Of a stretch of 6,419 bases of DNA, positions 1-6,000 are shown one piece after another. Numbering within the stretch: the first letter of the stretch is position 1; every line of letters begins with the position of its first letter. The translations under genes were made by a program, and so were the position numbers. The notes under the pieces are model-generated. The model was not told the origin of the DNA, made no database searches, and worked only from the letters and a program-made list of their open reading frames with translations. The stretch comes from Nitrososphaeraceae archaeon (GTDB lineage: Archaea; Thermoproteota; Nitrososphaeria; Nitrososphaerales; Nitrososphaeraceae), in the NCBI GenBank assembly GCA_021155845.1, contig JAJNBK010000199.1, positions 1 through 6,419 on the forward strand, read 5' to 3'.

Positions 1-1
1 T

Positions 2-115
2 GTTCATCCTATGTTATCTAAAGGAATAAAATTTGTTGACTTGAGGAAATATGAATTAGAAAGATTCTTTGCTGAGAAAAATGTAGAAAAGAAAAAGCGG
101 GGACTACTAGACTAA
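2..115 (+). CDS. 3' end of an unrecognised gene (partial)
   Basis: An open frame enters from the left edge and ends at TAA (113-115), giving the last 37 residues of a protein. The visible tail is hydrophilic and charged: it contains VDLRKYELERFF, then a lysine-rich stretch (EKNVEKKKRG), and ends GLLD. There is no membrane segment or motif that I can assign to a family. The frame is open to the window edge and its composition looks like a real protein C-terminus, which supports a gene rather than a chance ORF. It converges on the decayed permease relic that begins only 8 bases downstream on the other strand. No clear terminator separates them. Function is unknown; the upstream sequence is needed to identify it. 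Confidence 0.55.
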   Translation, partial: VHPMLSKGIKFVDLRKYELERFFAEKNVEKKKRGLLD

Positions 116-122
116 ATCAAAG

Positions 123-495
123 TTAACTTCCAGTATCAATATGAGCAAACCAAGCCATCCAACTACTTATGAAAGCATTTGGCCTTGGCAATTCTTCTCT
201 GACCCAAAAAAAACCCACCGCCAGCCTCTGGCGTAGCTGAACCAAGCTCAGCATATCTCATGGCTATAAAGAGTGTTTATTGCATTAATCATAAAAGCAA
301 TAATTACTGCACTGTCTGCTTGACCTATTGCAGAACCTATAAGGATAAGTATGGCACCTCCTATCATGCCAGCTGTTCCTACCATGATTATATCTACAGA
401 CTTAACGAGCGCACCAGTTTGTGCAGACGTTGATCTTCAGGCGATAGTTGTGACTCTCGGCTGTTATTATTGTAGATGATTTGCTATTGCTCCAT
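123..495 (-). pseudogene. Decayed N-terminal fragment of an APC-superfamily amino acid permease
   Basis: Translating the minus strand in shifting frames rebuilds the start of an amino acid permease. From a possible ATG at 495-493 the frame reads MEQ, then TAG (486-484), then LSPEDQRLHKLVRSLS. After a frameshift near 397-405 it continues VDIIMVGTAGMIGGAI, IGSAIGQADSAVIIAF and MINAINTLYS, the first glycine-rich membrane helices typical of the family. A second shift near 261-272 gives MRYAELGSATPEAGGGF, the conserved AELGS/PEAGG loop. A third, in a run of eight A (206-213), gives WVREELPRPNAF and ISSWMAWFAH, then a stop at 125-123. Only about 120 of the usual 450-500 residues remain. Intact relatives would sit in the cytoplasmic membrane and import amino acids or related compounds. 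This copy cannot make a working transporter. Family assignment rests on recognised motifs, not a search. Confidence 0.82.
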
Positions 496-611
496 TGATA
501 AGTTACATCAGAGATGATTGAAACTTAATGAAAGTTTTATTGTATCCCATGTGAGCGTTCATCCACTATACTGGGTTATCGTGGCATCTTTTTAGATTGC
601 AGCCACCACTT

Positions 612-651
612 GAGTATTATATAGTGTATCCACGTGTCAATAGCATTGACA
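612..651 (-). promoter_or_regulatory. Inverted repeat beside a TATA-like box, upstream of the permease relic
   Basis: TGTCAAT (635-641) and ATTGACA (645-651) form a perfect 7-bp inverted repeat around AGC. Just downstream on the minus strand is an AT-rich box reading TATATAAT (about 625-615). An operator-like palindrome immediately upstream of a TATA box, pointing at the permease start at 495, fits a leftover regulated promoter. The implied leader of about 100 bases is long for this group, so the assignment is tentative. The rest of 496-826 shows no gene. Confidence 0.3.
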
Positions 652-826
652 TTATCAGGATATATGAAATGAATACTTGCAAAATTGGGTTCATGAGGAA
701 TAATCTTTTAAATTGGAGTGGGCTTCTTAAATTCATTAGATATAATATTATATAAAATTCCTCTAACAAAAAATATAGGTTTATAATTCATACTATGATT
801 ATAAAATTGTTAATAGTCATTTTAGT

Positions 827-835
827 ATTTTATAG
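827..835 (+). promoter_or_regulatory. TATA-like box for the small secreted protein gene
   Basis: TTTTATAG (828-835) is centred about 27 bases before the ATG at 859. That is the archaeal TATA-to-start spacing expected for a leaderless transcript. No Shine-Dalgarno sequence precedes the ATG, which agrees with leaderless translation. The region is AT-rich throughout, so chance matches are likely. Confidence 0.3.
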
Positions 836-858
836 TCAATGCATAAAATAATATATAT

Positions 859-1095
859 ATGACAATAGTCTTAACGCTATCTTTTGGGCTGCTATTAGAA
901 ACTGTAGGTTCTCCAGTATCAGTATTTGCACAAGCGAATCAAACCACTACAGCAGTTAATCAAACAGATGGAAGTAATATTACGAGCAGTGTTGACACCA
1001 CTTCTGATAATGCTACTACTACAGCTGAACGTTTCGAGAATATAACTCACGGAGGAGGTGCTGGTGCTGGTGCAACAAATCAATCTGAAAGATAA
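859..1095 (+). CDS. Small secreted, sequon-rich protein (hypothetical)
   Basis: A 78-residue protein. Residues 2-26 are a hydrophobic stretch ending SVFAQA, which resembles a Sec signal peptide cleaved before Asn27. The remaining 52 residues are rich in Asn, Thr, Ser and Gly. They carry six N-X-S/T sequons (Asn27, 34, 40, 51, 61 and 74) and a short glycine-alanine run at 65-72. There is no cysteine and no recognisable domain. The exported part could be heavily N-glycosylated on the cell surface; this is inference. The signal lacks the usual Lys/Arg near its start. An in-frame TAA at 844-846 leaves little room for a longer N-terminus, so either the start is atypical or the gene is damaged. It has no close neighbours in the same direction. 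I do not recognise the family. Confidence 0.5.
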   Translation: MTIVLTLSFGLLLETVGSPVSVFAQANQTTTAVNQTDGSNITSSVDTTSDNATTTAERFENITHGGGAGAGATNQSER

Positions 1096-1151
1096 AGGAT
1101 AAAATAGACAAGCAGAAATTTCTTGTTGCTTTTTCTGAGCAATAAGAACAA

Positions 1152-1179
1152 TTTTTCATTTCATTTGTTTTTTTCTTTG
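1152..1179 (+). terminator. T-rich terminator after the small secreted protein gene
   Basis: A pyrimidine tract with runs of five, three and seven T starts 56 bases after the stop at 1095. There is no strong stem before it. This fits archaeal intrinsic termination, which relies on oligo-T tracts. Between here and the amt terminator (about 1180-1500) I see only AT-rich DNA and no supportable gene. Confidence 0.4.
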
Positions 1180-1501
1180 TAATAATCACTTATCTGTCAT
1201 CTCATTAGCTAACAAAATACAAAAGACTATCAGATTTATGATCTACATTATTATTTACAGCCAGTACCAACGATCGGCACACATATACAATAAGTGGTTC
1301 AATGCATTCAATCTGCAGTTCCTGCTAATGTTTATGTAATACATCATTATATATTTTCCAAAATTGGTACTTGATTCTAAAATAAATCAATGATTTTTAT
1401 GGTAGAAGTTTATAATCTATTCATTACTGTTATTATTATATTTTAAATTATGTGCGCAAAGAAAAAAATTTTTATCTTTCTATAATTGGTCGCAATTGAT
1501 T

Positions 1502-1519
1502 ATTTTAAAAAAATAAAAA
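1502..1519 (-). terminator. amt: T-rich terminator after amt
   Basis: On the minus strand, runs of five and seven T begin 14 bases beyond the amt stop codon (1533-1535). A second T-run follows at about 1462-1473. Placement and composition match archaeal oligo-T termination. No stem is needed or seen. Confidence 0.45.
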
Positions 1520-1532
1520 GAGTGATTCGCTT

Positions 1533-2945
1533 CTATTCAGTTACATATGCTCTTTCACCGTGTTGTGCCAGATCCAGTCCAACTTCTTCTTCTTTTGGCG
1601 TAACTCTGATTCCACCAGGCCATACTAGATCCATTATCTTGATTATTAATGCTGTGATACCCATCGCCCATGCTAAAGCTGCAAATGCTCCGACAGCATT
1701 CTCATAGAGTTGTGCGGGGTTTCCAAAAGCAAGGCCGTTGTCCCCCCATGGCGTAAATCTTACTTCAGCAAATATTCCTGTGAGTAATGCTCCTGCAAGT
1801 CCGCCAATACCATGTACAGCCCATGTGTCTAGTGCGTCATCCCATTTGCGTTTGTTCTTGAAAACTAGTGCCGCATAGCAAACAAGGGAGGCTACTATAC
1901 CAATAATAAGTGCAGACATTGGCGATACAAATCCAGAGGCAGGCGTAATGGCTACTAGACCGGCTACAGCACCAGATGCTGCACCCACAGTAGATGGTCT
2001 TCCTGTATGAGCCCATGAGACCAATGCCCAAGTCACTACTGCCATGCCCGTTGCTATTTGGGTTGCAACAAACGCACTTGTTGCATTTGTTGCTGCTGCA
2101 GCAGCGGACCCAGCGTTGAATCCAAACCAACCAACCCATAGCAGTGCTGCTCCTAAAACTACCATACCTATGTTGTGAGGTTCCATTGGTACCTTTCCGT
2201 ATCCTAGCCTACGCCCAAGCATCAGCGCAATTACTAATCCTGACCAACCCGAGGTAATATGAATTACAGTTCCTCCTGCAAAGTCAAGTGATCCTAAACA
2301 ACCAGTCCAACCAAATCCACAATAATCAGGGTTAGCGCCATAGTTACCTTCTGCAATTTGCCATGTCCAGTGAGCAGCAAAGTCATAAACAAATGTTCCC
2401 CAGAGGACTACAAAAATTACAAATGCACTATATTTCATTCGTTCTGCCAGTGATGCTACGATCAGAGCAGGTGTAATTATTGCGAACATCATTTGAAATA
2501 CCATGTAAGTCTGATGTGGAATTGTAGTTCCATCTATACCCCCGTATGAAATGGATGGAACATCATGAAGAACATTATTCAGACCAGCCCAATCAAGTGT
2601 ACCTATAAATCCATACCCACCTGCATCTGGCCCAAACGCTAATGAATATCCGATTAGCGTCCATTGCACAGCAATTAATCCTGTAGTTATGAATACCATA
2701 TGTAATGAGTTTACTGCATTCTTTTGTCTTGTTAAACCACCATAAAAGAAAGCCAAGCCAGCAGGAGTCATCATTAATACAAGCGCTGAAGCCGTCAGCA
2801 TCCAAGCATTGTCTCCGTGATCTATTGGACAGGGTATCAAATCTCCTTCTGCAGTTTTATTATAACTTCCATCTTCATTTTGCTCAAAGCACTGATATTT
2901 CACGGCAGGATCGTCTTCTGTATAGGCTAATGCGTTACCTAACAA
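1533..2945 (-). CDS. amt: Ammonium transporter (Amt/MEP/Rh family)
   Basis: This is a membrane channel or transporter for ammonium uptake, feeding assimilation and, in ammonia oxidisers, bringing in the energy substrate. Numbering from the TTG at 2945 gives 470 residues. Residues 8-45 are an extracellular segment with cysteines at 19 and 39. About 11 helices follow from residue 47 (NAWMLTASALVLMMTPAGL). Asp221 in LDFAGGTVIHI is the conserved pore aspartate. His229 and His378 (DTWAVHGIGG) are the twin pore histidines of E. coli AmtB (H168, H318). The tail ends in a conserved-looking GLDLAQHGERAY. All key residues are present. The TTG start is probably not the real one: the frame stays open to a stop at 3036-3038 and encodes a signal-peptide-like helix (LIILFIVPHVGLTG, then FSVN) leading into LLGNALA before TyrThrGlu. 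The extension has no ATG, GTG or other TTG; an ATT at 3020-3018 would give 495 residues. No glnK lies nearby. It diverges from the interrupted regulator. Confidence 0.95.
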   Translation of the reverse strand: MLGNALAYTEDDPAVKYQCFEQNEDGSYNKTAEGDLIPCPIDHGDNAWMLTASALVLMMTPAGLAFFYGGLTRQKNAVNSLHMVFITTGLIAVQWTLIGYSLAFGPDAGGYGFIGTLDWAGLNNVLHDVPSISYGGIDGTTIPHQTYMVFQMMFAIITPALIVASLAERMKYSAFVIFVVLWGTFVYDFAAHWTWQIAEGNYGANPDYCGFGWTGCLGSLDFAGGTVIHITSGWSGLVIALMLGRRLGYGKVPMEPHNIGMVVLGAALLWVGWFGFNAGSAAAAATNATSAFVATQIATGMAVVTWALVSWAHTGRPSTVGAASGAVAGLVAITPASGFVSPMSALIIGIVASLVCYAALVFKNKRKWDDALDTWAVHGIGGLAGALLTGIFAEVRFTPWGDNGLAFGNPAQLYENAVGAFAALAWAMGITALIIKIMDLVWPGGIRVTPKEEEVGLDLAQHGERAYVTE

Positions 2946-3035
2946 ATTTACTGAAAATAATCCTGTTAACCCAACATGAGGAACTATAAATAATATTATT
3001 AGTTTGCAATCGTTTACAATGTGATAAGTAATATT

Positions 3036-3299
3036 TTAAAATAGAAAATAAATATCTTTAAAATTAATAAATAATAATTAATTTTGATTTGTAGATTTCA
3101 GCATATTATTTTCACATTTTAATTCTAAGTATAATTATAATATTCCTATATAATTATAAAAATAAATTAACGATCTTTGAAAATATATAACAATTTATAA
3201 GATAAAGTATATTAATAGAAGGATTCAACTTTATCCGTGTTAACAAATGTTGGCTACCTTTCCATCACTTCATATGTTTAAAACTTACAAAAATAAGCA
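3036..3299. other. AT-rich divergent intergenic region with two identical palindromes
   Basis: This gap separates amt (leftward) from the interrupted regulator (rightward) and should hold the amt promoter. It is extremely AT-rich and shows no supportable ORF. The 10-bp palindrome TATAATTATA occurs twice, at 3130-3139 and 3149-3158, 19 bp apart centre to centre. AT-rich boxes near 3042-3053 are placed about 27 bases before the ATT at 3020 on the minus strand and could be the amt TATA element. In such AT-rich DNA none of these can be assigned firmly. Confidence 0.35.
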
Positions 3300-3325
3300 T
3301 CTGTCTACGTACGCACTAAGACAGA
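3300..3325. repeat. Inverted repeat upstream of the regulator promoter (possible operator)
   Basis: TCTGTCT (3300-3306) and AGACAGA (3319-3325) are perfect 7-bp arms around 12 bases that include the palindrome TACGTA. It lies 8 bases before the TATA-like box at 3334. This is a position where a regulator, possibly the product of the adjacent gene, could bind. The arms contain G and C and stand out from the AT-rich surroundings. Its function is inferred. Confidence 0.4.
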
Positions 3326-3333
3326 GATTTATC

Positions 3334-3343
3334 CTTAAATAAT
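3334..3343 (+). promoter_or_regulatory. TATA-like box for the interrupted regulator gene
   Basis: CTTAAATAAT is centred about 35 bases before the ATG at 3373, which implies a very short leader of under 10 bases. Short or absent leaders are common in this group. The call depends on the ATG at 3373 being the ancestral start. Confidence 0.35.
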
Positions 3344-3372
3344 TAGCATTATACAAGCAGCAACCACTGTAT

Positions 3373-3840
3373 ATGACTAAAGGCAATCTTTCCACACTTC
3401 TTGCACGAGAATTCAATATCTCTAGGAAAATGCATATCAATATATTGTCAAGGAGTTACAAAAATGCTTAATTCCAAATCAGTTTGTTGAGGAGGCAGGG
3501 AATGTTTTTTGACTACAAAAGGACCAAGAATTCTCCAAAGGAAGGGATACCATCTTATCGTCTAACTAAAATGGGAATTTTGGTAACATCGGCTTTAGAG
3601 GAACTTGAAATTAAAAAAAGAAAGGAACTTCTTGAAGATTATTTAATTTCTACAAAAATTTTAAATATATACGAATTTTCTGTGAATGAACAGCTTCTCT
3701 TCCAGGTTCGTAAATATCCTGAATTTGCTCTGGAATCTATCAGGCAGGGTGTTTTAAAATTTATCGAAGGCAGAACTAACCATCCTTTCGACATAATTAG
3801 AAACAGCCGAGGTAAGACTATATTTTTTAATGACAAATGA
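3373..3840 (+). pseudogene. Winged-helix transcriptional regulator interrupted by an in-frame stop
   Basis: One frame runs from ATG 3373 to TGA 3838-3840 with a single TAA at codon 33 (3469-3471). Before the stop it reads MTKGNLSTLLAREFNISRKM, which resembles a helix-turn-helix (LAREFNISRK as turn and recognition helix). After it comes LLRRQGMFFDY, then KEGIPSYRLTKMGILV, like the wing of a winged-helix domain. A charged helix follows (LEELEIKKRKELLEDYL), then about 70 residues I do not recognise. The stop therefore falls inside the DNA-binding domain. A short gene call would start downstream at TTG 3484 (118 residues) or ATG 3502, losing the recognition helix. The position beside amt suggests a nitrogen-related role, but that is only context. 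It could be a true pseudogene, a sequence error, or a restarted C-terminal protein. No second mutation is visible, so decay would be recent. Confidence 0.62.
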
Positions 3841-3921
3841 AGATTAAGAGTCTTAGGAGATATCAATAGACTGTTATAGTTTGTACGAGATTGTTATTAT
3901 TATCTAAGTGATTAGAAGAAA

Positions 3922-3932
3922 AATATATATAA
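3922..3932 (+). promoter_or_regulatory. TATA-like box for the rpo3 operon
   Basis: A run of alternating A and T (ATATATATA) ends about 70 bases before the rpo3 start. Archaeal spacing would put transcription start near 3955, leaving a leader of about 45-50 bases. It is the best promoter candidate in the gap between the broken regulator and rpo3. The leader shows no obvious Shine-Dalgarno sequence. Confidence 0.45.
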
Positions 3933-4002
3933 AAAATGAAACTATATTTTGTGATTCGGTAGATTTTTAAGATGCTACAAGAACAAATTCTTTGAATTAA
4001 GA

Positions 4003-4665
4003 TTGACATCCTCTCTATCTGTCGATATTCTTGAGAGAACAGATGAAAAAATTGTCATAAAATTTAATAATGTTCCAAGGCAGTACGTAAATGCCATTAG
4101 AAGAACTTCGATAAGCGAAGTTCCTACCTTAGCTATAGACGATGTTGTAATTTTAGAGAATTCATCGGTTATGCATGATGAAGCGATTGCTCATAGGCTA
4201 GGTCTCATCCCATTACAAACAAATCTTGATAGATTTGTAATGCCACATGATTGCGACTGTAAAAGTACGTTGGGCTGCTCAAAATGCAGAGTGTTATTAG
4301 TATTAGATTCAGAGGCAAATGAGAAAACCAAAGTGGTCACTTCTGGTGAGCTCGTGTCTGAAGATGAGCTTATAAAGCCGGTTAGTAAAGATATTCCAAT
4401 TATCACTCTTGCTCCAAGTCAGAAACTGAAATTTGAGGCTTATGCAAGATTAGGAATTGGAAGGGACCATTCGAAATGGCAGCCGACTTCAGCAGCGATT
4501 GTTAAAGATGGAAATAATGAGAATGAATCTATCCTTGTTATTGAGACTAACAGAGCATTAACAGCAGAAGAAACACTGATGGCAGCTGTTGAGAAAATAA
4601 ATTCTAAAATCAAGAATTTCAATCATATAATACAACATCTTGAAGTACCTAAGAATTCCTCCTAG
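4003..4665 (+). CDS. rpo3: DNA-directed RNA polymerase subunit Rpo3 (RpoD)
   Basis: Rpo3 is the archaeal counterpart of eukaryotic RPB3 and of one bacterial alpha subunit. It pairs with Rpo11 to form the platform on which RNA polymerase assembles. The 220 residues show the alpha-like motif NAIRRTSISEVPTLAIDDV (30-48) and AHRLGLIPL (63-71). The C-terminal helix that completes the dimerisation domain spans about 186-212. Cysteines 84, 86, 92 and 95 form CxC-x5-CxxC, at the place of the RPB3 zinc loop. These are the only cysteines, so the iron-sulfur domain of Sulfolobus-type Rpo3 is missing; the length, below the roughly 265 of Sulfolobus, agrees. The start is TTG 4003: the frame is open back to 3955 but has no ATG or GTG. 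A 50-base gap separates it from rpl18e. The usual upstream genes rps13, rps4 and rps11 are absent. Confidence 0.95.
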   Translation: MTSSLSVDILERTDEKIVIKFNNVPRQYVNAIRRTSISEVPTLAIDDVVILENSSVMHDEAIAHRLGLIPLQTNLDRFVMPHDCDCKSTLGCSKCRVLLVLDSEANEKTKVVTSGELVSEDELIKPVSKDIPIITLAPSQKLKFEAYARLGIGRDHSKWQPTSAAIVKDGNNENESILVIETNRALTAEETLMAAVEKINSKIKNFNHIIQHLEVPKNSS

Positions 4666-4715
4666 GTACATTTATTTGGGGATTCACGATAACTGACAGA
4701 GACGAAGAATAAATT

Positions 4716-5066
4716 ATGCTTGCTAACACTGTAATAGATAACACAATATGGAGTCTTCGTAGTGCTTTCAAAAAGAATAAAGCTCCAATTTGGAAGGCTC
4801 TAGAACATGAGATTTCAGCTCGAAGATCAAATAAAAGAGAAGTTAATGTCAGTCGATTGTCAGATATTACCAAAGATGATGAAGTAGTCATTATTCCTGG
4901 CAAGGTGTTAGGTTCTGGCGCAATAGATCACAAATTAACAGTTTGTACATTTTCAATTTCACAAGAAGCTGCAAAGAAGATATTAGAATCTGGAGGAAAG
5001 ATTATAACACTTGATCGATTGATAGAGAAATATCCTGATGGTAATGGAGTGCGCATAATTGGCTAA
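4716..5066 (+). CDS. rpl18e: 50S ribosomal protein L18e (eL18)
   Basis: eL18 is a large-subunit protein of archaea and eukaryotes, related in fold to uL15. At 116 residues it has about the usual archaeal length of 115-125. Recognisable parts are the N-terminal NTVIDNTIWSLRSAFKKNKA, APIWKALEHEISA, and the segment EVNVSRLSDI. The core VVIIPGKVLGSGAIDHKLTV (about 57-76) follows, then AAKKILESGGKI near 84-95. The protein looks complete and ends GVRIIG. The ATG at 4716 fits the family start. Its last 8 bases overlap the rpl13 start, which suggests coupled translation in the rpo3-rpl18e-rpl13-rps9 operon. Confidence 0.95.
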   Translation: MLANTVIDNTIWSLRSAFKKNKAPIWKALEHEISARRSNKREVNVSRLSDITKDDEVVIIPGKVLGSGAIDHKLTVCTFSISQEAAKKILESGGKIITLDRLIEKYPDGNGVRIIG

Positions 5067-5568
5067 TAAGCAAGAATTGCTAAAAAGATCATCATCTTCA
5101 CAATCATCAGCACAGAACAAACAAATAGTGATTGACGCAGCTAATTGCATCTCGGGTAGAATTTGCTCATATGTTTCAAAACTATTGCTTCAGGGAAATA
5201 GAGTGACAATTGTAAATGCTGAAAAAGCTATGCTATCTGGACACAGGTACAAAACAATCCAACTTTACAAAGAACACCTTGAAATTAATTCAGTCACAAA
5301 CCCTATTCATGGTCCTTTTCATCCTAGAAGACCCGATACAATACTAACAAAGATGGTAAGAGGCATGATACCAAAACGCAAGAGTAGCGGTATAGAAGCT
5401 TTTAAACGGTTAAGGGTTTACATAGGTATTCCTGAATCCTTAAAGAATTCCGAAATGAAATATTATGATGATTCGAAGATCACAAAACCATCATCTTATT
5501 ATATTACAGTTGGCGAAGTAGCAAAAGAAATTGGATGGTCTGGGGGAGTAGAGCCAATAGATGAATAA
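5059..5568 (+). CDS. rpl13: 50S ribosomal protein L13 (uL13)
   Basis: uL13 is a large-subunit protein that binds 23S rRNA. Family features are VIDAANCISGRICSYVSKLL (24-43), VTIVNAEKAMLSG (49-61), and HGPFHPRRPDTILTKMVRGM near 85-104. PKRKSSGIEAFKRLRVYIG follows (about 106-124). The 169 residues exceed the usual 140-150 because a Ser/Gln-rich stretch (residues 11-20) precedes the conserved start. The first possible start is TTG 5059, directly after a TAA, with GGAG 9 bases upstream; it overlaps rpl18e by 8 bases. A GTG at 5128 would instead begin at the conserved IDAANC and give 146 residues. I favour TTG because of the overlap and ribosome-binding site, but the GTG is possible. The end overlaps rps9 by 8 bases. 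Confidence 0.94.
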   Translation: MANKQELLKRSSSSQSSAQNKQIVIDAANCISGRICSYVSKLLLQGNRVTIVNAEKAMLSGHRYKTIQLYKEHLEINSVTNPIHGPFHPRRPDTILTKMVRGMIPKRKSSGIEAFKRLRVYIGIPESLKNSEMKYYDDSKITKPSSYYITVGEVAKEIGWSGGVEPIDE

Positions 5569-5947
5569 AATAGATCTTTATCCAGGTCAAAGAAAAACAT
5601 GTCGAGCCGTGGCCACAATTTCTAAAGGAAGAGGCAAGGTGAGGATCAATAACATTCCTGTGGAACTTTTACAACCAGCAGTGGCTAAGGAATTGGTAAT
5701 AACACCCCTCCTCCTGATAGGAGAATTGAGAAATAAGGTTGACATAAATGTCAGCGTAGAAGGTGGGGGATTCATGGGGCAGGCCTTTGCAAGTGCTGTT
5801 GCTATTTCTAAAGCTCTAACAGGAGAAGGGAAAGGAGGAAGAGATCCAAAAGATCATCCGTTAGCAAAAAATGTACGCGAAGAAATTAGAAAAAAAATTA
5901 CTGAATTTGATAGACATTTTCTTGCATATTTATTATCTATATTATAA
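5561..5947 (+). CDS. rps9: 30S ribosomal protein S9 (uS9), lacking its C-terminal tail
   Basis: uS9 sits in the head of the small subunit, and its basic C-terminal tail normally reaches the P-site tRNA. The 128 residues carry the family core: QRKTCRAVATISKGRGKVRI (10-29), NNIPVELL, GELRNKVDINVSVEGGGFMG (54-73), and the helix VREEIRKKITEFDRHFLA (105-122). Archaeal uS9 normally continues with a GDxRxxEPKK-like turn and about 25 basic residues ending in Lys-Ser-Tyr-Arg or similar. Here the sequence turns into YLLSIL and stops. None of the three forward frames downstream encodes a basic tail, so a single frameshift does not explain the loss. A Gly/Lys-rich insertion-like segment (about 88-103) is also unusual. 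The start ATG overlaps rpl13 by 8 bases. The expected next genes rpoN, rpoK and rps2 are absent. Identity is sure; full function is doubtful. Confidence 0.9.
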   Translation: MNKIDLYPGQRKTCRAVATISKGRGKVRINNIPVELLQPAVAKELVITPLLLIGELRNKVDINVSVEGGGFMGQAFASAVAISKALTGEGKGGRDPKDHPLAKNVREEIRKKITEFDRHFLAYLLSIL

Positions 5948-5958
5948 ACAATACAAGT

Positions 5959-5990
5959 TCGTCTGCTTATTTCTCTCTCTATATTTATAT
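5959..5990 (+). terminator. Pyrimidine-rich terminator after rps9
   Basis: A C/T-rich tract with repeated TCTCTC followed by TATATTTATAT begins 12 bases after the rps9 stop. There is no strong stem. It is the natural candidate for the end of the rpo3-rps9 transcript, since the next gene has its own promoter-like box. Confidence 0.4.
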
Positions 5991-6000
5991 CTAACAACAT

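Noticed and set aside
795..851. 18-codon ORF (MIIKLLIVILVFYSQC...) just before the small secreted protein, resembling a lipoprotein signal
   Set aside because: It stops at once after the cysteine and lies in another frame from the gene at 859; joining them would need a frameshift for which there is no other evidence.
1238..1339. 33-codon ORF (MIYIIIYSQYQRS...) in the gap before amt
   Set aside because: No promoter, ribosome-binding site or recognisable motif; such ORFs are expected by chance in AT-rich DNA.
1486..1707. Plus-strand ORF overlapping the 3' end of amt
   Set aside because: It is the antisense shadow of conserved amt codons and has no family features of its own.
2705..2989. Plus-strand ORF opposite the amt N-terminus
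   Set aside because: Antisense shadow of amt; the minus frame encodes conserved transporter residues throughout.
4103..4123. Perfect 8-bp stem with 5-base loop (GAACTTCG/CGAAGTTC) inside rpo3
   Set aside because: It lies in the most conserved alpha-like motif (RTSISEVP) and is explained by codons for that motif; no regulatory context supports a role.
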